A DNA stretch of 64,000 bases from an uncultured Phocaeicola sp. (GCA_947581855.1 CANPVZ010000009.1:80806-144805); one strand, 5' to 3'. Counted from the first letter of the stretch, positions 9,734-18,862 are shown. The notes: a model not told the origin generated them from the letters alone. A program made the numbers and translations.

Positions 9734-10336
9734 ATGTTCATAAAGATAGTCATTTGGATATTGGGAATCATAATAGCATTGTATACTATAAGATTTTGCA
9801 TACTTATATATATAAGAAAAAAAAGCATTAAAGGAAAAGCAGTGATTATGGATGAAAAAGGGATACCTATTAAATCAATTCCCTTACCATATGTTCACAA
9901 CGTACCGGCTAACGAAGCTGTAGTAATCGTACGAGTTGCTGTTTTTTATCAAGGTATGATTTATTTGAAAGAACGTCCTTCCACTGATTTTTATGAACCG
10001 GGAAAGCTTGACTTGCCTTTTGAATTCTACTATTCGGTTAGTTTACCCCTCAAGAAGTTTGTAAATAACCAATTAAAGAAGTTTATTGTCCGTGAGGAGA
10101 CCGAGATACGTTACAGCATTCGATATATGTATCACGATGAAAAGATAGGTAGATGCGTTTATCTATACTTTATATATCTCGAGAATGAAAAAGACCTAAA
10201 ATTATCGGGAGGTAAACTTTGGACATTAAAACAGATTGAGCAGAATGTAAACAAAGGAGTATTCTCTTCTCTATTTGAAAATGAACTTGAACATTATAAA
10301 GTAACCATCCCCATATGGGAGGAATATCATTCTTAA
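9734..10336 (+). CDS. Membrane-anchored protein with degenerate Nudix-like domain
   Basis: A 200-residue protein with one N-terminal membrane helix (about residues 3-27) and a soluble domain. From residue 64 on, the order AVVIVRVAVFYQG, LKERPS, PGKLDLPFEF, a helix (LPLKKFVNNQLKKF), and a late LWTLKQIEQN-KGVFSSLFENE segment follows the layout of a Nudix hydrolase, but the catalytic Nudix box (GX5EX7REUXEEXGU) is absent. I infer a Nudix fold without hydrolase activity, perhaps a binding or sensing domain. It follows DPP IV by 16 bp, suggesting shared expression. No function can be assigned. Confidence 0.7.
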   Translation: MFIKIVIWILGIIIALYTIRFCILIYIRKKSIKGKAVIMDEKGIPIKSIPLPYVHNVPANEAVVIVRVAVFYQGMIYLKERPSTDFYEPGKLDLPFEFYYSVSLPLKKFVNNQLKKFIVREETEIRYSIRYMYHDEKIGRCVYLYFIYLENEKDLKLSGGKLWTLKQIEQNVNKGVFSSLFENELEHYKVTIPIWEEYHS

Positions 10337-10352
10337 TAAAGATATCTCTAAA

Positions 10353-11057
10353 CTATCTATAAAGCAAAAATATACAGGGAATCTTAGAAAGATCGGGTAT
10401 TTTTCCTTTCCATTCCTTTAATGTGCGGGTCTTTATATATTCTCCTTCACACGTCAGATTAGCAGCAATACACATCTTTGTTTGCGGACGACAAGTACGT
10501 AAGATATCTTCCGCCATCTTATTGTTCCGATAAGGAGTTTCTATAAAAAGTTGCGTTTGATTTTCCGTATAAATACGTTGTTCCAATAATTTCAACGCCT
10601 TGACTCTCTCCCCTGCTTCAATAGGCAAATAACCATTAAAAGCAAAACTCTGTCCGTTAAAACCTGATGCCATAACGGAAAGAATAATAGAAGAAGGTCC
10701 GACTAATGGAATAACTTTCAAATTCTTCCTTTGTGCGATAGCTACGACATCCGCTCCGGGATCGGCTACCGCCGGACAACCGGCTTCGGAAATAACTCCC
10801 ATGGGAAAGCCATCCTGCAAGGGTTTCAAATAACCGGAAATATCTTCGGGAGAAGTATGTTTATTCAATGGATAAAAATTTAACGTATCAATCTCAATCT
10901 CACGTTCCACTTTCTTTAAAAAACGGCGTGCAGAACGTATATCTTCTACAATAAAATGTTTTATTTGAAGAATAATTTCCTTATTATAAGAGGGTAAAAC
11001 AGACTCTATTGAAGTATCACCTAACGTTACTGGTAACAAATACAATGCGGTTTCCAT
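10353..11057 (-). CDS. RsmI-like SAM-dependent methyltransferase (tetrapyrrole methylase fold)
   Basis: A 234-residue member of the tetrapyrrole methylase superfamily, RsmI side. Visible motifs are SEAGCPAVADPGADVV, PLVGPSSIILSVMASGFNG and FIETPYRN, all typical of RsmI, which methylates the ribose of C1402 in 16S rRNA. It is shorter than E. coli RsmI and lacks its C-terminal extension, and Bacteroidetes often carry a second short paralogue, so the exact target is uncertain. It is convergent with the Nudix-like gene and 12 bp downstream of the GldB-like gene on the same strand. Confidence 0.8.
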   Translation of the reverse strand: METALYLLPVTLGDTSIESVLPSYNKEIILQIKHFIVEDIRSARRFLKKVEREIEIDTLNFYPLNKHTSPEDISGYLKPLQDGFPMGVISEAGCPAVADPGADVVAIAQRKNLKVIPLVGPSSIILSVMASGFNGQSFAFNGYLPIEAGERVKALKLLEQRIYTENQTQLFIETPYRNNKMAEDILRTCRPQTKMCIAANLTCEGEYIKTRTLKEWKGKIPDLSKIPCIFLLYR

Positions 11058-11069
11058 AAAATGACAAAT

Positions 11070-12074
11070 TTATAGCTTAAACTCAATATCAGCCAACATC
11101 TTTCTATAATCATTATCTTCCAGTAGCTCAGCAATCGTTACATTCTTATTTTTTTTCATGTAAGCATCTATCATCTGTGCTCCCACCCAAACGCCTAATT
11201 CAAAAGGTGAATCATCTCCAAAACAAGCCGTGCACGGAGCCGGACGCAAATACATACGAAGCAACATCGGATCTTTGGCATCCAAATGGTTATTCCGAAG
11301 CATATAATTCCAGATTTCCGTCCGATTTTTCTCACACCACGCAGCTTCTTCCTTCGTATAACCGATTTCTTCTTCTAATGAATCATAGTCAAGTATCTGT
11401 GCAATAATCCAATGCATCTTTCCACTATGCATTATGTGATCGACTAACGAACGGTTCCAATTCCAAGGGATAGGATATTCACTAATCAGGTAATATACAA
11501 AACAATCGGGAACAATACGGGATGGTTCCATTGTACGACATTGATAATCATAGTAATATTTCTTATATAAAGGATAATCAGCTCCCATATATTTATCAAT
11601 GCTGAACCCTAAAATACTATCACCAACAACAACGGATTGGTTTAAAGCCGATATTTGAGCATATACTCTGGGAATCTTAAACGAGGGTATTTCCTTTTTT
11701 AACTTTCGAAATCCTTTAGTCAACTGTTGTTCAATGCCTTTCATATCCTCAAACTTCTCCATCGCATCCCGCATCAACACACGAATTGTAGAATCCGCAT
11801 AAAAAGCCTTTAACCGACCGTTGATATTATTATCATCCACTTCACCAATCGTGAGCACATCTTCCACCAAAATTTTTGTTTCTTGCGGATACTCTGTATT
11901 CATCTTTTGTAAAGCAGAAAAGCTGTTGAGCGAGACATACTCGTTCAACAGCTTGTCAAATCGACAAACCTTAATATCCATGTCAGTGTCTTTGCCATCC
12001 TCTCCGGACAATTTCCATTGACAAGCAGCCAGACACAAACAGCATACTAGCAGGATATAAGATTTATGCCACAT
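11070..12074 (-). CDS. GldB-like lipoprotein
   Basis: A 334-residue predicted lipoprotein: a short hydrophobic leader ends in LCLAAC with the lipidation cysteine at residue 18. The body resembles GldB-type proteins annotated across Bacteroidetes, which in gliding species support motility. Bacteroides does not glide, so a general envelope role is more likely here. It starts 5 bp after the fabI stop and ends 12 bp before the RsmI-like gene, suggesting a fabI-gldB-rsmI transcript. Confidence 0.75.
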   Translation of the reverse strand: MWHKSYILLVCCLCLAACQWKLSGEDGKDTDMDIKVCRFDKLLNEYVSLNSFSALQKMNTEYPQETKILVEDVLTIGEVDDNNINGRLKAFYADSTIRVLMRDAMEKFEDMKGIEQQLTKGFRKLKKEIPSFKIPRVYAQISALNQSVVVGDSILGFSIDKYMGADYPLYKKYYYDYQCRTMEPSRIVPDCFVYYLISEYPIPWNWNRSLVDHIMHSGKMHWIIAQILDYDSLEEEIGYTKEEAAWCEKNRTEIWNYMLRNNHLDAKDPMLLRMYLRPAPCTACFGDDSPFELGVWVGAQMIDAYMKKNKNVTIAELLEDNDYRKMLADIEFKL

Positions 12075-12079
12075 ATTTT

Positions 12080-12937
12080 TTAACCGTAAATAATTTTTCC
12101 GTTCTCGTCCTTATATTCATCAAGACCCTTTTCATAAGTAGCCATTGCACGCAAGCTCATACCCACACTGGAGAATCCGCCGTCGTGGAAAAGGTTTTGC
12201 ATAGTCACTTTTTTCGTTAAATCAGAGAACATAACAATACAGTAGTCAGCACATTCGGCAGCCGAAGCATTACCCAACGGAGACATACGGTTAGCAAAAT
12301 CAAACAATTTATCCATACCTTTCACACCCGATCCTGCTGTAGTCATAGTAGGTGACTGAGAAATGGTATTGACACGTACCTTGCTTTCACGTCCGTAAAT
12401 ATATCCGAAACTGCGGGCAATAGACTCAAGCAAAGCTTTTGCATCCGCCATATCGTTATAACCATAGAACGTACGCTGAGCAGCTACATAGCTTAGCGCC
12501 AAGATAGAACCTTCTTCGGCTATAGCATCTAACTTTTTGGCTGATTGAATCATTTTATGGAACGAAACAGCAGAGATATCCAATGTTTTCTCCAACATAT
12601 CATAATCCAAGTCATCATATGTACGTTTCTTACGTACATTAGGAGACATTCCGATGGAATGCAATACAAAATCTATTTTACCTCCTAAAACTTCCATAGA
12701 ACGTTTGAAAACATTTTCCAAATCTTCTACCGAAGTGGCGTCTGCCGGAATCACTTCACAGTTCAATTTTTCGGATAAAGCCGACACTTCACCCATTCTT
12801 ACGGCAACCGGAGTATTAGACAATGTAATCACTGCACCTTCTTCCACCGCTCTTTCAGCTACTTTCCAAGCTATTGACTGCTCGTTTAACGCACCAAATA
12901 TGATGCCTCGTTTTCCTTTCAACAAATTATAACTCAT
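12080..12937 (-). CDS. fabI: Enoyl-[acyl-carrier-protein] reductase (NADH), FabI
   Basis: FabI of 285 residues from the ATG at 12937 (MSYNLLKGKRGIIFG). The longer frame to 12967 runs into the promoter and is rejected. It is a classical short-chain dehydrogenase fold: the glycine-rich N-terminus binds NADH, LHSIGMSP lies in the core, and the active-site region SYVAAQ...YNDMADAK contains the Tyr-x6-Lys pair. It reduces trans-2-enoyl-ACP in the last step of each fatty acid elongation cycle. First gene of a leftward set with the GldB-like and RsmI-like genes. Confidence 0.95.
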   Translation of the reverse strand: MSYNLLKGKRGIIFGALNEQSIAWKVAERAVEEGAVITLSNTPVAVRMGEVSALSEKLNCEVIPADATSVEDLENVFKRSMEVLGGKIDFVLHSIGMSPNVRKKRTYDDLDYDMLEKTLDISAVSFHKMIQSAKKLDAIAEEGSILALSYVAAQRTFYGYNDMADAKALLESIARSFGYIYGRESKVRVNTISQSPTMTTAGSGVKGMDKLFDFANRMSPLGNASAAECADYCIVMFSDLTKKVTMQNLFHDGGFSSVGMSLRAMATYEKGLDEYKDENGKIIYG

Positions 12938-12964
12938 ACCTAAACTTAATGTTAAATTTGGTTG

Positions 12965-12972
12965 CAAAGATA
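12965..12972 (-). promoter_or_regulatory. -7 box of fabI promoter
   Basis: TATCTTTG on the minus strand, a perfect TAnnTTTG match 28 bp upstream of the fabI ATG. The -33 region is weak. Confidence 0.65.
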
Positions 12973-13044
12973 AGACTATTTAAATTAATAATCGAAAAAT
13001 ATCAATTAAATTGCCCTAATACAACAAAAAAAGATGCATTTTGA

Positions 13045-13075
13045 TTGCTCAATAAAGGGGTTTGCGTTAAATTTG
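13045..13075 (+). promoter_or_regulatory. Promoter of first GH28 gene
   Basis: TTG at 13045-13047, a 20-bp spacer and TAAATTTG at 13068-13075 match the Bacteroides -33/-7 arrangement, 79 bp before the GH28 start. Confidence 0.7.
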
Positions 13076-13154
13076 CCTCCTAAGTAATTTAAAGGCATTA
13101 ACTCTTTTACAAAATTCAATCATTAATTACTCATAATATACTAATTTATACACA

Positions 13155-14750
13155 ATGAAAAAAACATGGATGTATGCAGTTGGTTGCGCCTTAATGGCAT
13201 TCACCGCATGTAACCAACCTGCACAACAAGAGGTTTCGGCTATTTTAGATCCACACGTGTACGAAAATCTTCCGTTTAAGATGGAGAAAGTAATACAGCC
13301 GTCTTTCAATTCTTACGAAGTAAATATTATTGATTTCGGGGCAAAACCCGGAGGTCTGGAACTAAACACGGCAGCCATAAATAAGGCTATTAAGGCAGTA
13401 CATGAAAAAGGAGGCGGCAAAGTAGTTATTCCGGCCGGATTGTGGTTAACAGGCCCCATCGAACTTTTGAGTAACGTAAACTTGTATACGGAAAAAAATG
13501 CTTTAGTTGTATTCTCTTCCGACCATAGTTTATACCCTATCATCCACACGTCTTTCGAAGGTTGGGAAACTCGCCGTTGCCAATCCCCTATCTCGGCACG
13601 GAATGCGGAAAATATAGCTATTACCGGTTATGGTACTTTCGATGGAAACGGCGAAACATGGCGTCCTGTAAAAAAGGGGAAACTCACCGAAGGCCAATGG
13701 AGAAACTTGCTTAAATCTGGTGGAGTCACCAATGAGAGAGGTGATGTATGGTATCCGAGTGAAAGCGGACTGAAAGGAGCCATGAGTGCGCATAAATTCC
13801 AACAAGGACAAGCAAACGATAAGGAATGGGAAAGCGTCCGTGATTTCCTCCGTCCGGTAATGGTCAGCATCGTAAAATGCAAAAAAGTATTGCTCGAAGG
13901 AGTAACTTTTAAAAACTCCCCTTGCTGGTGTATTCACCCCCTTTCATGCGAAGACATTACCTTAAATAAAGTCAGCGTATCAAACCCGTGGTACTCCCAG
14001 AACGGTGATGCGCTTGACCTCGAATCTTGTAATAAGGCCTTGGTGGTTAACTGTTCTTTCGACGCTGGAGATGATGCTATTTGCCTGAAATCCGGAAAAG
14101 ATGAAGAGGGACGTCGCCGTGGAGAACCCTGCCAAAATGTAATTGTGAAAGACAACGTAGTATTGCACGGACACGGAGGATTCGTTGTGGGAAGCGAGAT
14201 GTCGGGTGGTGTGCGGAATATCTATGTGGATAACTGTACCTTCCTAGGAACAGATGTCGGACTCCGTTTTAAAAGTAGACGCGGACGCGGCGGTTTGGTA
14301 GAGAATATTTATATAAGCAACATCAATATGATCAGTATTCCAGCCGAAGCGATTCTATTTGATTTATTCTACGGCGGAAAATCTCCAGTGGAAGTAACGG
14401 CTGAAGATACCAAAGATAAATCTCCGGTAATCCCCCCTGTAACCGAAGAAACTCCGGCTTTCCGCAATATTTACATTTCCAATATAGCCTGCAAAGGTTC
14501 CGGTCGCGCTATCTTTTTCAACGGTCTGCCGGAAATGCCCATCCAAAATATTAACATAGATAATATCATAGTTACTGATGCAAAAGAAGGTATTGTACTG
14601 AGTCGGGCTGATAGTGTTAAAATAAATAACGTAACAATCCGCACATTGCAACCCGCTCCTACCGTTAGCATGAAAAACGTACAAAATGTGACTATCAACG
14701 GTAAATCCTACAAAGATGTCGGAGAGAAACCCGAAGAACTGAACTTCTAA
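13155..14750 (+). CDS. GH28 polygalacturonase-like lipoprotein
   Basis: A 531-residue glycoside hydrolase family 28 enzyme with a lipoprotein leader ending FTAC (Cys19), so it is likely anchored in the outer envelope. The right-handed beta-helix carries the full catalytic set: N283-G-D285 with D288, the D306-D307 pair, G339-H340-G341, and R371-F-K373. GH28 enzymes hydrolyse alpha-1,4-galacturonosyl linkages of pectin or rhamnogalacturonan, or remove related side groups. Its own promoter is visible upstream. With the DUF4861-like and GH43 genes downstream it forms a plant cell-wall degrading group with no SusC/SusD pair in view. Confidence 0.93.
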   Translation: MKKTWMYAVGCALMAFTACNQPAQQEVSAILDPHVYENLPFKMEKVIQPSFNSYEVNIIDFGAKPGGLELNTAAINKAIKAVHEKGGGKVVIPAGLWLTGPIELLSNVNLYTEKNALVVFSSDHSLYPIIHTSFEGWETRRCQSPISARNAENIAITGYGTFDGNGETWRPVKKGKLTEGQWRNLLKSGGVTNERGDVWYPSESGLKGAMSAHKFQQGQANDKEWESVRDFLRPVMVSIVKCKKVLLEGVTFKNSPCWCIHPLSCEDITLNKVSVSNPWYSQNGDALDLESCNKALVVNCSFDAGDDAICLKSGKDEEGRRRGEPCQNVIVKDNVVLHGHGGFVVGSEMSGGVRNIYVDNCTFLGTDVGLRFKSRRGRGGLVENIYISNINMISIPAEAILFDLFYGGKSPVEVTAEDTKDKSPVIPPVTEETPAFRNIYISNIACKGSGRAIFFNGLPEMPIQNINIDNIIVTDAKEGIVLSRADSVKINNVTIRTLQPAPTVSMKNVQNVTINGKSYKDVGEKPEELNF

Positions 14751-14830
14751 AGATTATAAAATTAGAACAATACACATTTTTTACTATGATTCCGCGAGCT
14801 GCTCTTAGCAGTATTTAAAGCCTCTTATAC

Positions 14831-14889
14831 AACGAACGTTCGTTTATCGTTAAACGAACGTTCGTTTGTCTCATAATGAACGTTCATTA
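14831..14889. promoter_or_regulatory. Three palindromic operator-like sites at exact 22-bp spacing
   Basis: Three perfect palindromes share the core GAACGTTC: AACGAACGTTCGTT (14831-14844), AAACGAACGTTCGTTT (14852-14867) and TAATGAACGTTCATTA (14874-14889). Their centres are exactly 22 bp apart, about two helical turns, so bound dimers would lie on one DNA face. Such sites are typical of TetR-type repressors, but no such regulator is encoded nearby. They lie 81 bp after the GH28 stop and 300 bp before the DUF4861 promoter. The rest of 14751-15193 shows no gene. Confidence 0.8.
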
Positions 14890-15193
14890 GCGGAAAAGAG
14901 AGCGTTCTTTATAAACTATCTGGTAAAAGAAAACTTTCCATTCACCGCATTGTTTGCTTTTTTCCTTTCCTTAAGTTCCTGAATTCGCATTTATCAAATT
15001 TACGGACAGTCATTAATATATACCGATCTATACTTAATCAGACTATAAAAAGAAAATTTACCGATTGATTTGTGCCTCTTTTCAAAGAAGTTATTATTAT
15101 AAAAACTTCTCCTTCAAAAATCCTCCATTCCCCTGACATAGGAATATTCTAAATACAGAAAACTATTTAAATTTAAATAAACTTCTCCGGAGA

Positions 15194-15225
15194 TTTGACA
15201 ATTTAACGTGTATACCGTATTTTTG
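15194..15225 (+). promoter_or_regulatory. Promoter of DUF4861-like gene
   Basis: TTTG at 15194-15197, a 20-bp spacer and TATTTTTG at 15218-15225: a textbook Bacteroides promoter 19 bp before the ATG, implying a very short leader. Confidence 0.8.
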
Positions 15226-15244
15226 CAAAAAACAATATGTAATC

Positions 15245-16486
15245 ATGAAACGTATAACAACCATCTTAATTGCCAGTCTTATATGCGGCACTTCACAATC
15301 AGTATGGGCACAAGCCAAAGAAAAAAACATATCGGTAACGATTCAAAATGACTGGAATCAAGAGAAAAAGAATGAACCGGTTGTAATAAAGTTAAATCAA
15401 CTAAATGTCAACTTTGCGATAAATTCAGCTCGCGTTTGGGATGATAATAAAGAAATTCCATCGCAAATAGATGACTTGAACCGTGACGGAGATGCAGATG
15501 AATTAGCTTTTGTTATAGATATTCCTGCTAAAAGTGCCAAGACATTGAAAGTAACGTTCTCATCACAACCGGCTACCGTTACCTATCCGGCACAAGTATA
15601 TGCTCAAATGAAACTGAACGATAAAGGAAAAAAGAATCCTTCCATTCAATATTTATCTGTTCCGGGAACAACGCCTGCCAAAGAAATCTATAGTGCATTG
15701 TTTCATCACGGCCCGGCTTTTGAATCAGACTTGGTAGCTTACCGCATCTATTTTGACAACCGCCAGTCAATAGATATTTACGGCAAAAAATTACAACAAC
15801 TGGAGCTAGCCAAGAGTAACTATTATAGTAGTACTGAACTAAGAAAGCAAGGTTATGGCAATGATGTGCTTTGGGCAGGAAAAACAGTTAGTGTAGGTTC
15901 TTTCCGCGGATGGGAAAACAATGAACCTCAATATATAGATAAGGTAAGCTTACGTAGCGAAGGAATCATTGCATACGGCCCCATCCGTACAATTATTGAA
16001 GTGGAAGACCGTAACTGGGAATATCAGGGGAAAAAACTGAATATGAAACAACATTATATTTTATATGCCGGACATCGGGACTTGCAGGTAAATATCTCCT
16101 TTAAAGAAGCTTCGGTAAAAGAAAACACCTTCTGCACCGGAGTTATGAAAGTTGAAGAACAGAATGTAGGTTTCCTTCAAGCCAACGGATTAGCCGGCTC
16201 ATGGGGAACTAATCTGCCAGAAAAGACCGACACCATAAACAATCCAAGAGAAACTGTAGGGTTAGGAGTATGCGTTCCCAAACAATATGTAAACAGCACT
16301 ATGGAAAACGCAGCCAATTATTTAGTGATAATGGATACCGACGGAGGCCAGAATCTCTCTTACCACCTTACTTTCTGCACGGCAAAAGAAGATAAAGGTT
16401 ATAAGGAAAGCAAAGAATGGTTCGCTTACCTTCGTCAATGGCAAAAGGAATTGCAGCATCCTTGTCGAATTACTGTAAAGCCTTAA
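15245..16486 (+). CDS. DUF4861-like secreted protein
   Basis: A 413-residue secreted protein with a signal peptide ending SVWAQA. The N-terminal part looks beta-rich (VTIQNDWNQEKKNEPVVIKL) with a DLNRDGDADELAF acidic loop that may bind a metal. The middle and C-terminal parts resemble DUF4861 proteins, which are found in Bacteroidetes polysaccharide-use regions and lack a well-established reaction. It has a strong promoter and lies 145 bp before a GH43 gene on the same strand, so a joint role in hemicellulose or pectin breakdown is inferred. Confidence 0.75.
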   Translation: MKRITTILIASLICGTSQSVWAQAKEKNISVTIQNDWNQEKKNEPVVIKLNQLNVNFAINSARVWDDNKEIPSQIDDLNRDGDADELAFVIDIPAKSAKTLKVTFSSQPATVTYPAQVYAQMKLNDKGKKNPSIQYLSVPGTTPAKEIYSALFHHGPAFESDLVAYRIYFDNRQSIDIYGKKLQQLELAKSNYYSSTELRKQGYGNDVLWAGKTVSVGSFRGWENNEPQYIDKVSLRSEGIIAYGPIRTIIEVEDRNWEYQGKKLNMKQHYILYAGHRDLQVNISFKEASVKENTFCTGVMKVEEQNVGFLQANGLAGSWGTNLPEKTDTINNPRETVGLGVCVPKQYVNSTMENAANYLVIMDTDGGQNLSYHLTFCTAKEDKGYKESKEWFAYLRQWQKELQHPCRITVKP

Positions 16487-16631
16487 TAAAGGACATATAC
16501 CTTATCTGAGAAAGACATGAGTGAAAAGAGATTTTATCTCTACCTTGCCACTTAAAATTAATCTATGGTGAAAAAACAACCGGCGATAATCTGTGTCTGG
16601 AATTTAAAGAACAAAACAAATTTAATATTAC

Positions 16632-18305
16632 ATGAAAAAAACAACATTCGTAATTGCTCTTTGTACGTTGCTTGGCATGCCAAGTCTTAATGCACAAGAG
16701 AACTATGTCTCTAAAGTTTGGGTAGCCGACCAAGGAAACGGCACTTATAAGAATCCGGTATTGTATGCTGATTATTCTGACCCGGATGTATGTCGTGTAG
16801 GAGATGATTATTACCTCACTTCATCTAGCTTCAATTGTATTCCGGGCCTTCAGATTCTACATTCCAAAGATTTGGTAAATTGGAGCTTCGTAGGAGCTGC
16901 TCTTCCTTACGCCGTTCCGCCGGTAAACGACGAACGACCGGAACATGGAAATCGGGTATGGGCTCCAAGTATCCGCCATCACAACGGAGAGTTCTATATC
17001 TTTTGGGGTGACCCGGATCAAGGCGCGTTCATGACCAAAGCCGCTAAAGCGGAAGGGCCTTGGAGTGAACCGGTATTAGTGAAACCCGGCAAAGGTATTA
17101 TCGACACTTGCCCTTTATGGGATGAAGACGGGAAAGTATATATGGTACACGCTTATGCCGGCAGCCGTGCCGGACTGAAAAGCGTTATTGCCATCTGTGA
17201 ACTGAATAAGGAAGCATCGAAAGCCATCACTCCCTCACGCATTGTATTCGACGGGCATGAAGCGCACCAGACATGCGAAGGGCCCAAATTCTATAAACAC
17301 AATGGTTACTATTATATCTTCCATCCGGCAGGAGGTGTACCTACGGGCTGGCAAGTAGTGCTCCGTGCGAAAAACGTTTATGGCCCTTATGAATGGAAAA
17401 CAGTATTGGCACAAGGTAAATCGCCGATTAACGGTCCTCACCAGGGTGGATGGGTTGACACTCCTACGGGGGAAAATTGGTTCATGCACTTTCAGGATGT
17501 AGGCGCATACGGTCGTTTGGTACATTTGCAACCAATGAAATGGGTAAACGACTGGCCTGTTATCGGAATAGACAAAGATGGCGACGGATGTGGTGACCCT
17601 GTACTAACATATAGAAAACCGAATGTGGGCAAAACGTATCCCATCTGCACCCCCAAAGAAAGTGACGAGTTCGATGGATACACTCTCGGACTGCAATGGC
17701 AGTGGCATGCTAACATGAATGAAAAGTGGTACTACTGTGCCGGCGACCAAGGCATTCTCCGCCTTTACTCCTATCCGGTTCCCGATGATTACAAAAGCCT
17801 TTGGGACGTATCTAACTTGTTACTGCAAAAAACCACAGCACCTAGTCAGACTATAAATACAAAACTTACCTTCAAACCTGCCGGAAAATATCAGGGAGAA
17901 CGTACCGGACTGGTAGTGATGGGAATGGATTATGCGGCGCTGGTTATGGAGAATACTAAAGAAGGTCTTATTCTTTCGCAAGTGGAATGCAAGAAAGCGG
18001 ACAAGGGCGGAAAAGAAACCGTCCACGCTACCCTTCCGTTACAAGATAAGACGATCTATCTGAAAGCCAAAATCTACAACACAAATAAAAAGATTAAAGG
18101 TAGCGAAGGCGGTCACGATCAAGTAGTGATGTGCGATTTCAGTTACAGTCTTGACGGTAAGAAATACCAATCATTCGGCAAGCCATTCCAAGTACGGGAA
18201 GGTAAATGGATCGGAGCCAAGACCGGTCTATTCTGCACCCGTCCTGCTATTGTAATCAACGATGGCGGCTGGACGGATGTAGACTGGTATCGAATAGAAA
18301 AATAA
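16632..18305 (+). CDS. GH43 glycosidase (beta-xylosidase/arabinofuranosidase type), exported
   Basis: A 557-residue family 43 glycoside hydrolase with a signal peptide ending SLNAQ. The five-bladed propeller shows the catalytic base D50 in DYSDPDV, the pKa-modulating D158 in GIIDTCPLW, and the acid E216 in CEGPKFYKHNGYY. A C-terminal beta-sandwich of about 190 residues (from ESDEFDGYTLGLQWQWHANM) matches the concanavalin-like domain attached to GH43 xylosidases. It likely removes xylose or arabinose from hemicellulose or pectin side chains; specificity within GH43 cannot be read from sequence alone. Probably transcribed with the DUF4861-like gene. Confidence 0.92.
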   Translation: MKKTTFVIALCTLLGMPSLNAQENYVSKVWVADQGNGTYKNPVLYADYSDPDVCRVGDDYYLTSSSFNCIPGLQILHSKDLVNWSFVGAALPYAVPPVNDERPEHGNRVWAPSIRHHNGEFYIFWGDPDQGAFMTKAAKAEGPWSEPVLVKPGKGIIDTCPLWDEDGKVYMVHAYAGSRAGLKSVIAICELNKEASKAITPSRIVFDGHEAHQTCEGPKFYKHNGYYYIFHPAGGVPTGWQVVLRAKNVYGPYEWKTVLAQGKSPINGPHQGGWVDTPTGENWFMHFQDVGAYGRLVHLQPMKWVNDWPVIGIDKDGDGCGDPVLTYRKPNVGKTYPICTPKESDEFDGYTLGLQWQWHANMNEKWYYCAGDQGILRLYSYPVPDDYKSLWDVSNLLLQKTTAPSQTINTKLTFKPAGKYQGERTGLVVMGMDYAALVMENTKEGLILSQVECKKADKGGKETVHATLPLQDKTIYLKAKIYNTNKKIKGSEGGHDQVVMCDFSYSLDGKKYQSFGKPFQVREGKWIGAKTGLFCTRPAIVINDGGWTDVDWYRIEK

Positions 18306-18407
18306 ATGAGCATCGGAGACCAACAGTGTCAGTATGGATTTTCACGGAAACTGTACAAGAATCAATATTGAGGCTCAATAATCTTACAGATTAAAATATT
18401 GCTAGAA

Positions 18408-18466
18408 ATAATCTCTTTATTTTAGCTTTTTACCCTAACAATGGTAGGCTAGAATGAAGAGATTAT
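18408..18466. other. Long imperfect hairpin after GH43
   Basis: ATAATCTCTT (18408-18417) pairs with AAGAGATTAT (18457-18466), with further inner pairing (TTTAGC with GCTAGAA, ACC with GGT). No U-run follows directly, so it may be a transcript-end structure rather than a classical terminator. Confidence 0.5.
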
Positions 18467-18599
18467 TATATCTCTACTATTTTAGTTTCACAAAATTCCA
18501 TTCTTATAGAGCTTAAATAGGAATATATCCTTTCTCTATCACCTATGCAGAACTTAATTCAATGATGTATCAGAAATAAAGTTGTTACAATTTTATACC

Positions 18600-18619
18600 G
18601 GGGGGGGAAACTATTTTTG
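18600..18619 (+). promoter_or_regulatory. G8 tract directly upstream of a -7-like box
   Basis: Eight G (18600-18607) precede AAAC and TATTTTTG (18612-18619), a TAnnTTTG match. The nearest TTG (18582-18584) is 27 bp from the box, longer than the usual spacing, with the G tract in between. Tract slippage would change that spacing. A transcript from here would have a leader of about 240 nt before the HAD gene. Promoter activity is only inferred. Confidence 0.4.
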
Positions 18620-18681
18620 CCTTTCATTCAAACAAACCAAATAAAACTCTTATCAGTACCTACAAGGTACCTATTTCATAA

Positions 18682-18756
18682 CATTACTACTTATTCTTTC
18701 CAACATTATTAGTTATTCAAATAACTTTATTAGTTTTTCATCTTCACTTTATTAGT
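18682..18756. repeat. Helically phased direct repeat array
   Basis: Decamers CATTACTACT (18682), CATTATTAGT (18704), CTTTATTAGT (18725) and CTTTATTAGT (18747) recur with start spacings of 22, 21 and 22 bp. The last two are identical and the first is the weakest. In-phase repeats suggest a multi-site regulator or intrinsic DNA bending upstream of the HAD phosphatase gene. No other gene is seen in 18306-18862. Confidence 0.6.
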
Positions 18757-18832
18757 AACGAAAAGTGTTTCTATAAGCTATAAAATATCTCAGTATCCAA
18801 TATGAAAGAAAGAACTTCTCGACAAAAAACAT

Positions 18833-18840
18833 TACCTTTG
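18833..18840 (+). promoter_or_regulatory. -7 box of HAD phosphatase gene
   Basis: TACCTTTG, a perfect TAnnTTTG match, 22 bp before the ATG. No -33 consensus is visible, which fits a promoter that needs an activator, perhaps through the upstream repeat array. Confidence 0.65.
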
Positions 18841-18862
18841 CATCGGATAAAACGGTAAAAAG

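Noticed and set aside
13313..14698. Several long antisense frames inside the first GH28 gene
   Set aside because: They are shadows of a well-supported gene with complete catalytic motifs.
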